Assembly (NCBI RefSeq): GCF_000715075.1
Contig: NC_134096.1
Location: forward strand, 62,505,854-62,569,853
DNA: 64,000 nucleotides
Origin: Nicotiana tabacum
Lineage: Eukaryota; Streptophyta; Magnoliopsida; Solanales; Solanaceae
Reading direction: 5' to 3'
Shown: positions 23,201-34,100 of the stretch, piece after piece
How the letters are laid out: every line of letters begins with the position of its first letter
Position numbering within the stretch: the first letter of the stretch is position 1
Notes under the pieces: model-generated
What the model was told of the DNA's origin: nothing
The model's database searches: none
Seen by the model: only the letters and a program-made list of their open reading frames with translations
Program-made: the position numbers and the translations under genes

Positions 23201-24734
23201 TCTCTCAGTTGTCAGCAATATTCAGATCTGTGGCCGTGAGTGCCATGATATTTACACATTAGGTTGGGGTCTCTTTGGGAAAGATCAGATTGCAATGGTC
23301 GAGGCCACTTAGTATCTTTGATGTGTCCGATGGCTGTTACGATGGCGGCAACGTCGACGTTTAAGTTGTACTTCGATAACCTTGGCGCTTCCTTAGACCC
23401 GATGGGTCTGTCAAAACCGCTTTTGCCCATGAGTCCCCGATTATTCTTACTTCGGTCGCTCCTTCTTTCACTTCTCCATTGTATGATTGATACCGATCTC
23501 TATTCAATCTTGGCTCACGATCAATGTCCCTTTTGGATCTGTCACCAGTTCTGACGGGGTAAACGGACTCAGAAGGGGCCCCGAGCTGATTGTCTTCGAC
23601 CCTGATTTTTGATTGGTACCGGTTATGGACATCGGCCTAAGTTACTGCCGGGTATGGTATTCTATCAAATTTTGCTTCAACTGATGTGAAGCCAGTGAGC
23701 TTCGGGGATTGACTCCTTGGGTGAAGGTCTGAACGGCCCAATTATCTGCGATCGGAGGCAGGTCCATCCATTCCATTTGAAACCTCGATATGAATTCCCT
23801 AAGCATCTCGTTATCTCTTTGCTTTACCTTGAAAAGGTTCGATTTCCTGGTTTCGACCTTGATGGCCCCGTCGTGGGCCTTTACAAAGGCATCTGCAAGC
23901 ATAGGAAACGAGTCAATATAATTAGGAGGTAAGTTGTGATACCATATCATAGCTTCATTCGACAAGGTCTCTCAGAACTTTTTCAACAGAACGAATTCGA
24001 TTTCATCATATTCCAAGTCAATTCCTTTGATGGCGCACGTATAAGAGGTCACATATTCGTTGGAATCAGTTGTCCCATTATACTTTGGAATTTCGGGCAT
24101 ACGAAACTTCTTCGAGATCAGCCTCGGAGCTGCGCTCGGAGGGAAAGACTTTTGGACAATTTTATTTGGAATCTAGGCCCTTCAGTATCGGTGGTGCTCC
24201 CGGGATTTGGTCGACACTAGAGTTATAGGTCTCTACTTTTTTGTCGTTGGCTTCGATTTTCTTTTCTCCCGATTCCACCAGTTATGTCAGTTCCTCAAGC
24301 TTTTCTATTATCTTGGGGTTGGTCCCAGGTTATGCTTCACCCGGCCTTTCTGTGGTCGGTTCATTCCTGTGGGCATTTTTCCAGGACGATTCGGGATCAA
24401 CTCTGCTAGGGGCTCGGCTTTGGTTCTGTAACTGAGCTATCGCTGCCTGTTGAGCCTGTAGCATTTTGAAGATCACGCGCAAGTTGATCCTGTCACCTTC
24501 GCCGTCGTGTGTGCTCCGGGCTATCAATCGGGCTCCCCCGCGAATGCTCTTTTCGGGGTCAGTAGGCAAGTTTGCTTCGATAGCCACATGTGAGTTATCA
24601 TCGATCAGATCAACGACTGGGACTCCGTTGGGGTCAGCAGGGGGCACCCCGTTGCTAGGTACCACGTTGTTGTTTTCTCCATGGTTGTCGGACTCATCAT
24701 CCACATTCAAATCGGCAGATTGGGAGTTTGATAT
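23201..24734 (-). pseudogene. Element C gag (start codon lost, broken)
   Basis: The N-terminal part lies at 24330-24734. The expected ATG (present in element B before PNSQ) is ATA at 24732-24734, so translation could begin only at a later Met. The core (23642-23965) has MIWYHNLPPNYIDSFPML, KVKQRDNEMLREFISRFQ and DNWAVQTFTQGVNPRS. A knuckle-like CKYHGTHGHRSEYC lies at 23212-23260. The frame breaks several times. Confidence 0.8.
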
Positions 24735-24825
24735 TTTTAATCTGATCTGAAATTAAAAGCTCAAAGAACAAGTGTAAAATAGAGTGTGTTATGGAAATTT
24801 GTATCAAATTGCTACTATTATCCTT

Positions 24826-24844
24826 AGCCCCTCGGTGGGCGCCA
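24826..24844 (-). other. Element C primer-binding site (tRNA-Lys)
   Basis: The minus strand reads TGGCGCCCACCGAGGGGCT, the tRNA-Lys 3'-end complement with one change from element B. A 3-nt spacer lies before the LTR at 24848. Confidence 0.8.
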
Positions 24845-24847
24845 AAC

Positions 24848-25515
24848 TGTTTACCCTAAAAACGAATAATAATTAAATTTGTAAGTGATTTTAAGGATAC
24901 ATGAATTAATTCAATACAATCGATAAATTGCATTAGATTAAACAGATAAAGGACATGATAAATTATCAAACCGATCAAGAGAGGTGATCCCTGACTTAGT
25001 AACAACCTTAATGAGATGCCTTCCCTCAATCCCAGACTCATAACAACGAAGCATTGATGAACAAGAATAAGAATTTTGAATAATAGAGAAAATAAGAGTA
25101 TATTGCCTTGATATGCGTGTTACAATGTTCCTCATGAATAATCACACTCTCCTTTATATAGTAGGAGAGTTTTACCCTAAGTACAATTCCATAAAAGTTA
25201 AAAATCTTTCATTTAACTAATCACTGGTTTTTTGCCGATATGCACCGAGATCAACGTCGTGATATCTGGCCGGTCACGGATATCACAGCCTTTTGTTGGT
25301 CGTGCTCGATTGTCTGGTAATGCTCTCCGAGGCTTTTGAGGTTTGAACCGGACCCGGGGGTCATGGTACCGATACTTCCGAGGGTAGCTATTTTGCCCGG
25401 ACCTCGGACCAAAGGGCTTCTTGCCTCGATTTCAATCTCTTGCCTTTACGTTTCTTGTTCCGTTCACTTCATCGGAAATCGAGATGTCCTGCAGACTCGA
25501 TTCCACCCATATACA
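24848..25515 (-). repeat. Element C 5' LTR, 668 bp
   Basis: It matches the 3' LTR over its full length. It begins TGTATATGGGTGG at 25515 in element orientation. A TATA box lies at 25153-25160 (minus). It transcribes away from the AFP gene, and its U3 end lies about 600 bp upstream of that gene's ATG. Confidence 0.9.
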
Positions 25516-25680
25516 ATAAAGTCATATTTTAAAAAAAAATCATTTTAAGTAATAAAGATTTAAGTGTGAGAAATAAGTATTTTATATGTTCAGTAGAAAT
25601 ATAGTACTCCAGTAATAAATTCTTTTGCAAAAGATTATTGTATGGGAATATCGCGGCTTTACGAGGCCGAGATTTTCTGA

Positions 25681-25688
25681 ACACGTGA
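25681..25688 (+). promoter_or_regulatory. ACGT-core element upstream of the AFP gene
   Basis: ACACGTGA, an ABRE/G-box-like core about 245 bp before the TATA box. A bZIP/bHLH binding role is inferred from the motif. Confidence 0.4.
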
Positions 25689-25784
25689 CAAGGCCATCTA
25701 ACTTCTTAGTATAAACCGACACCGTTTTGTCTGTTACCTTAGCTAACATATGTTTGGTATCATCTTCCAAAGTCCTTGTCTAAA

Positions 25785-25792
25785 CCACGTGG
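25785..25792 (+). promoter_or_regulatory. Palindromic G-box/ABRE upstream of the AFP gene
   Basis: CCACGTGG, a full G-box, about 140 bp before the TATA box and 326 bp before the ATG. Such elements bind ABF/ABI5-type bZIPs in other plants. That would fit feedback on an ABI5-interacting repressor, but this is inference. Confidence 0.5.
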
Positions 25793-25925
25793 GTCATAGG
25801 TACTCTTGTAACCCACCATGTGTCACTTCCTTGTTCATTTACGTTTCACCTCCCAGGGGTTCTCCCACGGAATTAAATTCAACCCCTCCTGTATTTTCTA
25901 CTTCCCAACCCTTTGTCTTCTCTTC

Positions 25926-25933
25926 TATAAAAA
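25926..25933 (+). promoter_or_regulatory. TATA box of the AFP gene
   Basis: TATAAAAA in TTCTATAAAAAATATAACC, 185 bp before the ATG. It predicts a leader of roughly 150 nt. Confidence 0.55.
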
Positions 25934-26110
25934 ATATAACCTCCCATGGCTAACTCCGACCTTCCGGCGACTTATTTTCCGGCGAGTTTGAAAACTCCGA
26001 CGAATTCACTTTACAAGCTTTATTGGAGGTTTTCTATTCCCATTTTATAAAAATATCTCTTTATTTAAATTCTACTCCAATATTCTCATTTGCTGTTTAT
26101 TTTTTTCTTA

Positions 26111-28532
26111 ATGGAGAAAGCTGAAGAGAACAGAGGAAACGAGTATTTTTCGAGGGATTTATTGCATAAAGTTATCAATGGAAAAAGGAATTATGAATTT
26201 GATGAAAATGTGGTGGGTGAAGATGAAATAGAGCTAAGTTTGGGACTTTCATTGAACGGTAGATTTGGGGTGGACCCAAAAAGAGAAAAGAGGCTTAAAC
26301 GTTCTTGTTCCTCGATAACAAATTTTGTGTTTTCTTCTGGTGATTATAATTATAATAATAATAATAATAGTAATGGAAATGAAATTCAATTTCGTGATGA
26401 CATTTACGCACCACTTAATAGGACGTGTTCCTTGCCTACGGAAACAGAGGAGGAGTGGAGAAAAAGGAAGGAGTTGCGGTCCTTTAGGCGTTTGGAGGCA
26501 AAGAGGAAAAGATTGGAGAAAATGAAGAATGTTGTTAAAGTTGTTGTAAAGGAAAATGAAGAAAATGGGAATTGTTATAGTAATGGTGAAACTGGTGGTA
26601 CTTTTTTGCAGTCTTCAGTGGGGTCGTTGGGATCACAGGGAAGTGGTTCTGGTTCGTCAGGTATTTCTGAATTTGAGAGTCATCAACCTATTCAAGGTAT
26701 CAGAAATAAATTTCCTTTTTTATTTTTATCCTTTAATAAAGGGTTAGTTTGTTGTTGATTATTGTTCTTGTAATGCCGCGATCTTCGAGAATGGAGTTGC
26801 TTAGGTTTGTACACAAGAAAAGAAATAGAATCCACAACTACTGGTACTAAATTTGCTCTTCTTAATCCTGGGATAAAAGCTGCAAATTCAGCACCAGATT
26901 GTATCAACCATAGCTCTACTTCTAATGTCTAAACGCTAAAAATCTTGTAAAGCAACATTTCATTTAATCTTGTTAAAAATTTGGAAAAAAAAAACGAGGA
27001 AAATAAAAGTTATCCATATCACTTGAAGACTAAGATCATCAAGATGCTGTAATGTTGGTGAAGTAGGATCGGAAGAATTTGAACTATATATGGGTTCTGA
27101 ATTTGCCATGGAGTTCATAACTATCTTTTGTTATGGGTTTACAATTAGATATTTATGTATATTTAATACAATATAGTGTTTAAACAAAAGTGATTGAGTT
27201 CGGCTAACCACACCTAATAGGCTAGCTCCGCTTGAGTAGGATGTTTCCTATGCATTATGGAGTCTAAACCTCTAGCAGAAGTCAATGTTAATTTTCTCTT
27301 CTTCTCTCCTTTGCTCTAATGTTAGAGATCACTTTTGGTCCCTCAAGATATTAACTGATTTGGCAGAGTAGTAATGTCTAATGAGCAACTTGTCCTCGGC
27401 TAATTATACTCATACTCATACACTTTACTGGACAGGTAAAGGGCCTTGGTGTGCTAAGAGCCTAAGATAATGAAGTTTCGCCACTTGTTTATGAAATATT
27501 AGTTGATGTTATGTAGATGGTGGTCGAATTATGATGTAGATTGATCTATCTAATGCTTGTGTTGCCTTTGATGAGAGTTTTGGCTGCTCTTCTAGGCTTT
27601 TCAGTAGAATTTCGTACGTTCAATAATTAATAGCTATAGTGTCTAACTCTATTTGGTGGCGGAACCTGTCGATCTATCATTGCAATTCGACTTGTACATT
27701 GTTTTTGGGTCTGTGGGATTTTAGGTCTTTAATTTATTACCTATTCCAAATGGATTGATGTTTGCTTTGCCTTATTCTTCAAACAGTGGCAGCCTATTCT
27801 GAATATATATACACATACTATTTTTAAAAAAGAAAACAATATGTGTATATATAAAGCAGTAGCAAATGAAACCACTTAATCCTAATTAACTGTCTCTGTT
27901 ACTGGTCACATACATGCTTTGCCGTTGGCTGTGGATATTGAAATGGGTTCATCACTTAAGCTCACTGGACATCTGGAGACATGAGCTTCCAATATGCTAA
28001 TTAATTCATTTGTTGCATGTGGCAGATTGACTCAATTCTGGTTTTTCTGCTAAGTTTATTTCCTTGTAGCGGTTGAAATGGAGAATCTTTGCAGTGTATT
28101 TCTGGTTGTTTATACTCATCGTCAACCTCTCTTTTGTTTCTTCTCTTCGTTGCAGGGCGGAGTGATAGTACTGAAGCAAGACCTCCAACCAGTGGCCAAT
28201 CTCCAAAGCACGAACAGAAATCGGTCGCAATAGCACCTGAAACTAGTAATGAGAAAACACCAGTCTCGTCCAGAAAAACTTGCAAGGAAGCTAAAGAAAT
28301 GTTCAAAAACTTCATGCTGAAAATGCCTTGTGTTTCCACAAGAGGCAATGGACCAAATGGGAAGAAAATTGAAGGATTCTTGTACGGATATAAGAAGGGA
28401 GAGGAAGTCCGGATAGTTTGTGTTTGTCATGGTGACTTTCTATCCCCAGCTGAGTTTGTTAAACATGCTGGTGGAGGTGATGTACAACACCCTTTGAAGC
28501 ATATTGTTGTTAATCCTTCTCCTTTGTTGTAA
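26111..28532 (+). CDS. AFP: Ninja-family protein (AFP/ABI-five-binding-protein type), 2 exons
   Basis: Exons are 26111-26696 and 28156-28532; the junction CAAG^GTAT...TGCAG^GGCGG is phase 1 and gives 320 aa. Residues 41-48 are an EAR repression motif (ELSLGLSL), which recruits TOPLESS-type co-repressors. Residues 103-136 hold the basic B domain ([20 protein letters not shown], then a KRKR nuclear-localisation cluster). Residues about 243-318 are the conserved C domain ([58 protein letters not shown]). Family members bind ABI5-like bZIPs or JAZ proteins and dampen ABA or jasmonate responses in the nucleus. An Asn run (82-86) and a Gly/Ser run (about 171-184) are low complexity. The start is the first ATG in frame; a longer frame upstream begins with TTG and is not used. 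The gene is intact. Whether it is an AFP1/2/3 or mc410 orthologue cannot be decided here. Confidence 0.93.
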
Positions 28533-29411
28533 CAATGGGCCTACGCCCAAAAAGGGTTTAGCTTTATCATTGTTAGTTTTCCTTTTGTTTTGTGAACTAA
28601 GTTCCTCAATCAAGTTAGAAAGGTTAAGTCGATATATTTTGTGTATTTAGGTATGTGTCTCGTTGCAACCCTTTTCGAATCACTCACCCGGTACTGTGTT
28701 GGTGTGAGATAACAAAGAGATAATAGGTAAATAGTTGAGGCTGCGTGCAAGTTGGTTGTGCATCCGCCATCGTATATATATATTATACGTCCGCCCGGCT
28801 GCGGCTATTTTAGGTTAATTCTGAAACTTGATAACTCTTGTTAAAAATACGATTGTCCAGGTGATCATTTCTGAAATTCGGTTGACTGGTCTGGGCTTAG
28901 TTGGAAGCAAAAGGCGGGCTTTGTTTTCCCTTTGTTAACATAAAGAACCTGTGCTAAAACAAATTCATGATTTTCAATAAGATATTGTAAGCCATTCCAA
29001 GATAAATTACGAATCAGTATACTAGGTTATTTTTGGCCTGGTCTATGTCAGAATGAGTCTTCAGATGATTTACATAGCAAACAGAGAATTTCATTGGCTA
29101 AAAATATTCCCATGACCAAATAGGGGTAAAGCTAAGGTGAAATTGGCAATAGAAGATTAGATACATCAACTTTATATTGGCAATAAAGAGAGTAATACTA
29201 CGCTCTCTGGTTTTAAAAGAGTGTCCACTCAGCTAGAAAAAACCGACCTTATATTTTCAAAGTTACCCTTATTTATATATTTCTAAAAAGTCTTTTATAT
29301 TACTCCAATATTTTTATGATATTATTAAATAGGTTTAATATTTGGTTATTACAAGTTTTTGTCTGATTTATGTTATTGCTATAGATCTCATAGATCTTTT
29401 AGATCTTTTAT
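28533..29411. other. 3' flank of the AFP gene, non-coding
   Basis: It holds the AFP 3' UTR and AT-rich intergenic DNA. A stretch near 29190-29260 resembles decayed MITE sequence, but no ends can be defined. Confidence 0.5.
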
Positions 29412-29550
29412 CTCTAAGCCAGGATCTTCCGAAAATAGCCTCCTTACCAACAAAATAAGGGTAAGGTCTGCGTACACTCTACCCTTCCCAAACTACACTA
29501 GTGAAATTACTAGTGATTTGATGTGATTATTGTTGTTGTAGTAATAGTGC
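29412..29550 (+). mobile_element. 3'-end fragment of a LINE/SINE family with (TTG)n tail
   Basis: The block AAGGGTAAGGTCTGCGTACAC and CTCTACCCTTCCC, followed by a short (TTG)-type tail, parallels the 3' terminus of the RTE-type LINE at 45690-45825 (GGGGTAAGGTCTGCATATAC ... CTCCCCAGACCCC ... TTG repeats). It could be a 5'-truncated LINE or a TS-type SINE that shares that tail. No clear pol III head is visible. Confidence 0.6.
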
Positions 29551-29879
29551 CATTCAAATTTGTGCTATTCCACCTTTTTTACATATTTCAAGTTTGGCTC
29601 ACTTATGGTTTGGTTTATGTATTTAAAATTTATTCAAGGCATGTGAATGTGATGATCAAGAGTCCATTTTTATAATTCTAATTAGGGATAATTCAATCAA
29701 ATTACTTATTTTGAACACTTATTTTGAACGGGAGGGAGAATTAAGTAAGATACAAATACAATATGATTGGAGGTTATATTGTACCGACAAGTAAAAATGC
29801 AGAAAAAAATATAGTGACACCTGTGTTGACAGTAATTAATTAGTAGGACCCAATTAGTGGTAACTTGCAGCTCCTCCTA

Positions 29880-30127
29880 ATCCAGTGCATCCTCTCTTCG
29901 GTCTTGAGGTCACTACTCATTCTGAACTTTGCTGGATCTCTTCGTTGTAATTAGTAGGAATTCGTAATCGTGTAGTTAGGGCAAATCAATTGCAAGGATT
30001 CATTTAATCAGCCAAATTCAGATCGAACGGCGAAGCCGAAGCATTGTCGGCATCTCGCTCTCTGTCCACAGATCTCTATCTCACTCTTTTTCACGACTTC
30101 AGCTCTTTCTCTTTGTTTACGTTATTG
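29880..30127 (+). other. Presumed non-coding first exon of the transporter gene
   Basis: CT-rich leader-like sequence ending in a donor (TTATTG^GTACGG at 30127/30128), with a matching acceptor (TTTTACCAG) at 30958 before the coding start. The exon start is unknown. It is inferred from splice signals and composition only. Confidence 0.35.
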
Positions 30128-30961
30128 GTACGGATTCTCAGTTTTCATTTTCCTCCTCTATGTGTTTATGTGTGAAAGAGAGAACATATTATGTACATAT
30201 TTTTCTTCACTTGCTAATCATTTTGTTCCTTCAGCTTTATAAAGTGTTGCTATGCTTTTCATTCTGCTGTTCCTTGCATTATCAACTTATTTTTGTTGTT
30301 TTCTTGTTGTATTGTTATTATTTGTTGCTTGCTAACATGCTTAGTCTTGTCTGCCTGTCGTTCATATATTCCTTTTCCTCCAGTTTTAGTCCTACTCTTT
30401 GCACCCTTTTTGAGTTGCCTATATGCTTTTGTTTCTGCATTGATTCAACATTGAAAAAATCCGATTGTTGAGGAGCTGGACGCAAATTTCTTGCTTACTT
30501 CTTTACCAGATATTACAGGTTGTTAGAATTATGTTCAATTCTGTTAGTTCTATAATAAGGTATAAGTTAAGTTGCAAAAATGTGAGTTTGCTAAAATGTT
30601 TCATAGTAAATTCCTTTGGTGAAGCAGATTAGCTTTTTCAAAATCTTCTTATGGAGCATGCATTCAGTCACTGTGCATAGTTAGTTATAAATTGACTGCT
30701 AAAAGGTGGTTTTGCAGTGTGTCCTGTGTTAAGTATTTTACCTTTTCAAGGAATTCCGTGTCGTTTAAAATTTATATTGTCATTGTTATTGCGCAGTTAC
30801 ATTCATCTTTTGTGATAGTCTATCTAATTCAATTTACCTGCTTTAGTGCTTGCTTTGACTTATCAGGTTGTTTTAATTGTTTCGCTGAAACAAATATTAC
30901 TTGTGATATTAGTAATTGATGTGTGACACATTTATCATACTTTTCCAGATTTTACCAGTCC

Positions 30962-31006
30962 ATGTTTCTATACCGGCATACACAGACACAAGCTGGTACA
31001 TCCTAG
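30962..31006 (+). promoter_or_regulatory. uORF 1 in presumed leader of the transporter
   Basis: ATG to TAG, 14 codons plus stop (MFLYRHTQTQAGTS), lying just after the candidate leader acceptor. If included in the mRNA it would precede the main ATG by about 200 nt. Confidence 0.35.
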
Positions 31007-31020
31007 ATCATCTTTAAGGA

Positions 31021-31089
31021 ATGAATGCAGCAGTTGAACTGAATTTTCACCTCCTATCTGCAAAAATCTCCTGGATCCGAGTTGATTGA
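31021..31089 (+). promoter_or_regulatory. uORF 2 in presumed leader of the transporter
   Basis: ATG to TGA, 22 codons plus stop, ending 71 nt before the main start. A smaller overlapping ATG frame (31025) also terminates before the gene. A regulatory role is inference. Confidence 0.35.
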
Positions 31090-31160
31090 TTTTTGTATTG
31101 GAGGGAAATTCTTGGTAATTTTGAGAGACGGAGTCCATTTGGACTGCCAAGTGACTTACA

Positions 31161-34100
31161 ATGATGATCAGCAAACAACTTTTATTGACATATTTTTATC
31201 TCCTTGTCTATATTTTACTTTCATCAGGAGTTATTTTGTATAACAAGGTATGCACCTTTTTCCAAGTATTTCATGATTGTCTTCGAATTCATTGGACCCA
31301 TGGATTATTCTGTCAGTTGGAATCCGTTTACAGCTATAACTTAAGTGCAATTGATCGATGTTAGAAATACAAAAGCGTTATATTTAAACTGTGATTCGGG
31401 CAACCTCGGAGAACATACACCAAATTGACAAGCTGCTGTCATTCATTACCACTAGATTCCAAGGAAAACTTAGTAGGGTACATGGAATGGATCACTTACT
31501 TTAGCAACCAAAAAAAAGTAGAAAAGTAAAACATGCAAAATATTTGCTGCTAGTCCAAAATCAACTTTTATATCCATTAAAAACTGAAAAGAGAAGGGAC
31601 ACAAGTTTCTTTACGTTCCATCCAATTAAACCAAACAACATGAAGGGAAGAACAATTCTTTATGAGAGAACCAATGTTTTTCATTTGAGATATTTTTGAG
31701 ACCGATGTCAGTGCAGACACGAGGCATTTGGGGAATCAGGAAGAAATAAACAAATGATGAGGGAGATATGAATCCAATGATGTGGACGCGGAGTAGTGTT
31801 TATCTAGATTTGGCCCCATTTGGCATTAAGAGATACATAATTCTTGTTTAACTGTTAGTCTTTAATTGTTGTGTGTGAAGTATAAATTATGAAGCCATAT
31901 TGATCCTCTAGAATAAGGAACGGGTTCAAAAATACCACTTCCTTGCTCCACTGCACCCTTGCTGAGTAACATTGTCTTGACTTTTCCAACATCATGCATT
32001 AAGGGAGTGAGCACACAGCAGGGCACTTCTTATAAACTTCATTTGTTCAAAACACATCAAAATGAGCGGCTTGTATGTGTCTTCCCTTTTACTCCACCAC
32101 CGTAGCTCAAAATAACATTAGTTTTGGTTGTTTTGGGAGGGGGGGGGGGGTTCTGCTTTTGTCAGTCTGTATTTGTGCATCACAAGTTTAGGGAGAAGTT
32201 TCTGTTCGATACAATTTTCAATGACTTAGGTGTAGATTCTTTTACTTTCTTACGATCTCATGATTCTTCTTCTGTCTTTTGCAGTGGGTACTTTCACCAA
32301 AATATTTCAATTTCCCATTTCCAATTACACTTACCATGATACATATGGGTTTTTCAGGCTTAGTAGCTTTCGTTCTTATCCGTGTGTTCAAGGTATGACA
32401 ATTACGAATTACTGAATTTTTCTTTCTTTGAGAAAACAATTATGAATTACTGAATTACAGTGACATTTTTCTGGTACTCTTTGTCATCTCTGCTCTTCTG
32501 GATAATGGCTTCTGGATACTCTAGTTATTGATGACATTATTGTAGAACTGTTTGCTTTTCTGAGATTGTTATGCATTACATTTCAAACAGGTTGCTTTCT
32601 GTAGGTTTTAGTGTTATACGAGATTGAGATGATCTGTGTTAAAAGGCCCAGGATTTTCTTCAGATTTTGTCACATACTTAATTTGTTCCTATTCGTTGTT
32701 GTCGATATTATTGTGTCTGTAAATGCACCACGACCATAGCGCTGCCTAAGTTCAGGTTATTCATTGGTTTCACATTCAATGATAAATCTATCTTGTCCAA
32801 TCAAACTTCACCCATAGAGGCACAAAATTCTCTGCCATCTTGCTCTTATTCATTTTACTTCTTCTTCAACTGCTTCTTGTCTTTCAACAACTGATATTTG
32901 TGTCAAGTAGTTATCAGATAGAAGATCAAGGTTAAGCACTCCACCTATCTCTTTAAGGCATTAGCATTGTCTTGCAAGGATACAAGGTCCTTGCCTAGTA
33001 CTTTCTGATTAGAAGGTTCTGAATTTTCATTGGCAGCTTGTTACAATACTTTGACTAGTAGAAAAAGTTTTTTCCATTGAATATTTTTAGGGATCTGGAA
33101 GAGAAAGGTATGTCTATGGCCTAGCAACTCTTTTAGTCTGCATTAGCAGTCTTGTAATTCTAACTCTTATACATGTTAGTTTTTATCAAACAAAATTAAG
33201 CACCTCATATGGAATTAGAGTTTAGTGTTGTATGTTGATTTGAAAAGAAAATCTTTGAGAGATTTTGACTATGTTAGATTCATATGAGAGCTTATTTGTT
33301 TATTTTGAGACTCACCCTTTATCACAATTCATTGGGATCTTTAATATTGTTGATGATCAATCATTGTGTGAGAACTTGCTAATTGAGAAATGTACTGTGC
33401 TGGCGAAAATTTATCCTCTTTTTACACTTTCCTGGGGACTGAGGAGAGTGGTTGTGGCCATGCAAATGAACTTCCTTGGAGAACTTGTTTAGTCTGTGTT
33501 TGTGTAAAAGGTTTTGTGGGTGTTTGGTCGTCTTTAGCTTCTGAATTTGGTTTTGTTTTTACTTTATCTATATTGGAAAATTAATTTATCATGCCTGATC
33601 TTAGTGCTTTGATTATCGTATTACGGGCCATCTAGCTTTCCCTCTTAATTCCTTTATTATCTTTTGCAGGTTGTATCACCTGTCAAGATGACTCTTGAAA
33701 TGTGAGAATTGCAGATTTGAACTGCTTTCACTTTGAGACTTATCTTTATTCTCATTCTCCATTTATAACTGAATTTGCAGATATGCGATGTGTGTTATTC
33801 CAATCAGCGCTTTCTTCGCTGCAAGTCTTTGGTGAGCTCTCTACTTCGGGGATCAAGAATATTTATTGGTTCTTTTAGTGGATTCTGTCATTCATGATCA
33901 TTTGTGACTTGTTGGCGCTTATTCTTTTGAAATCGGAGCCTGTTAGACGTACTCCATTATATCGGCATATTGGTCTAGAGCTTAATAGAATGTACTAGCT
34001 AACAGTGTTTTGTCATAATGTTTGACACTGTTGACCATTGACCTTCCATACGGAGATGAAGCACTATTTTACCTTGGGTTGGTCGGGTGGAAACGGAGGT

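Larger units (their letters stand above)
11946..25515 (-). mobile_element. Element C: Tat-like Ty3/gypsy retrotransposon, complete length
   Basis: Two 668-bp LTRs bound an interior that reads, on the minus strand, primer site, gag, protease, RT, RNase H, integrase, spacer and an antisense extra ORF. The total is about 13.6 kb including a 2.26 kb insertion. All coding parts carry stops or frameshifts. The 5-bp outer flanks (GGATG at 11941-11945 and ATAAA at 25516-25520) do not match, so either the target duplication has decayed or the two ends were rearranged. The tRNA-Lys primer and pol motifs place it with element B. Confidence 0.88.

Noticed and set aside
26090..26110. Longer N-terminus for the AFP protein beginning 21 nt upstream
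   Set aside because: The upstream codon is TTG, not ATG. The first ATG at 26111 gives the family's usual start.
26697..26758. Read-through end of the AFP first exon as a 222-aa protein
   Set aside because: A GT donor follows CAAG, and the exon at 28156 restores the conserved C domain in frame. The read-through tail has no family similarity.
30160..30471. Hydrophobic 103-codon ORF upstream of the transporter
   Set aside because: It is T-rich, of low complexity and lies in the presumed leader intron. There is no family signature, and hydrophobicity follows from base composition.
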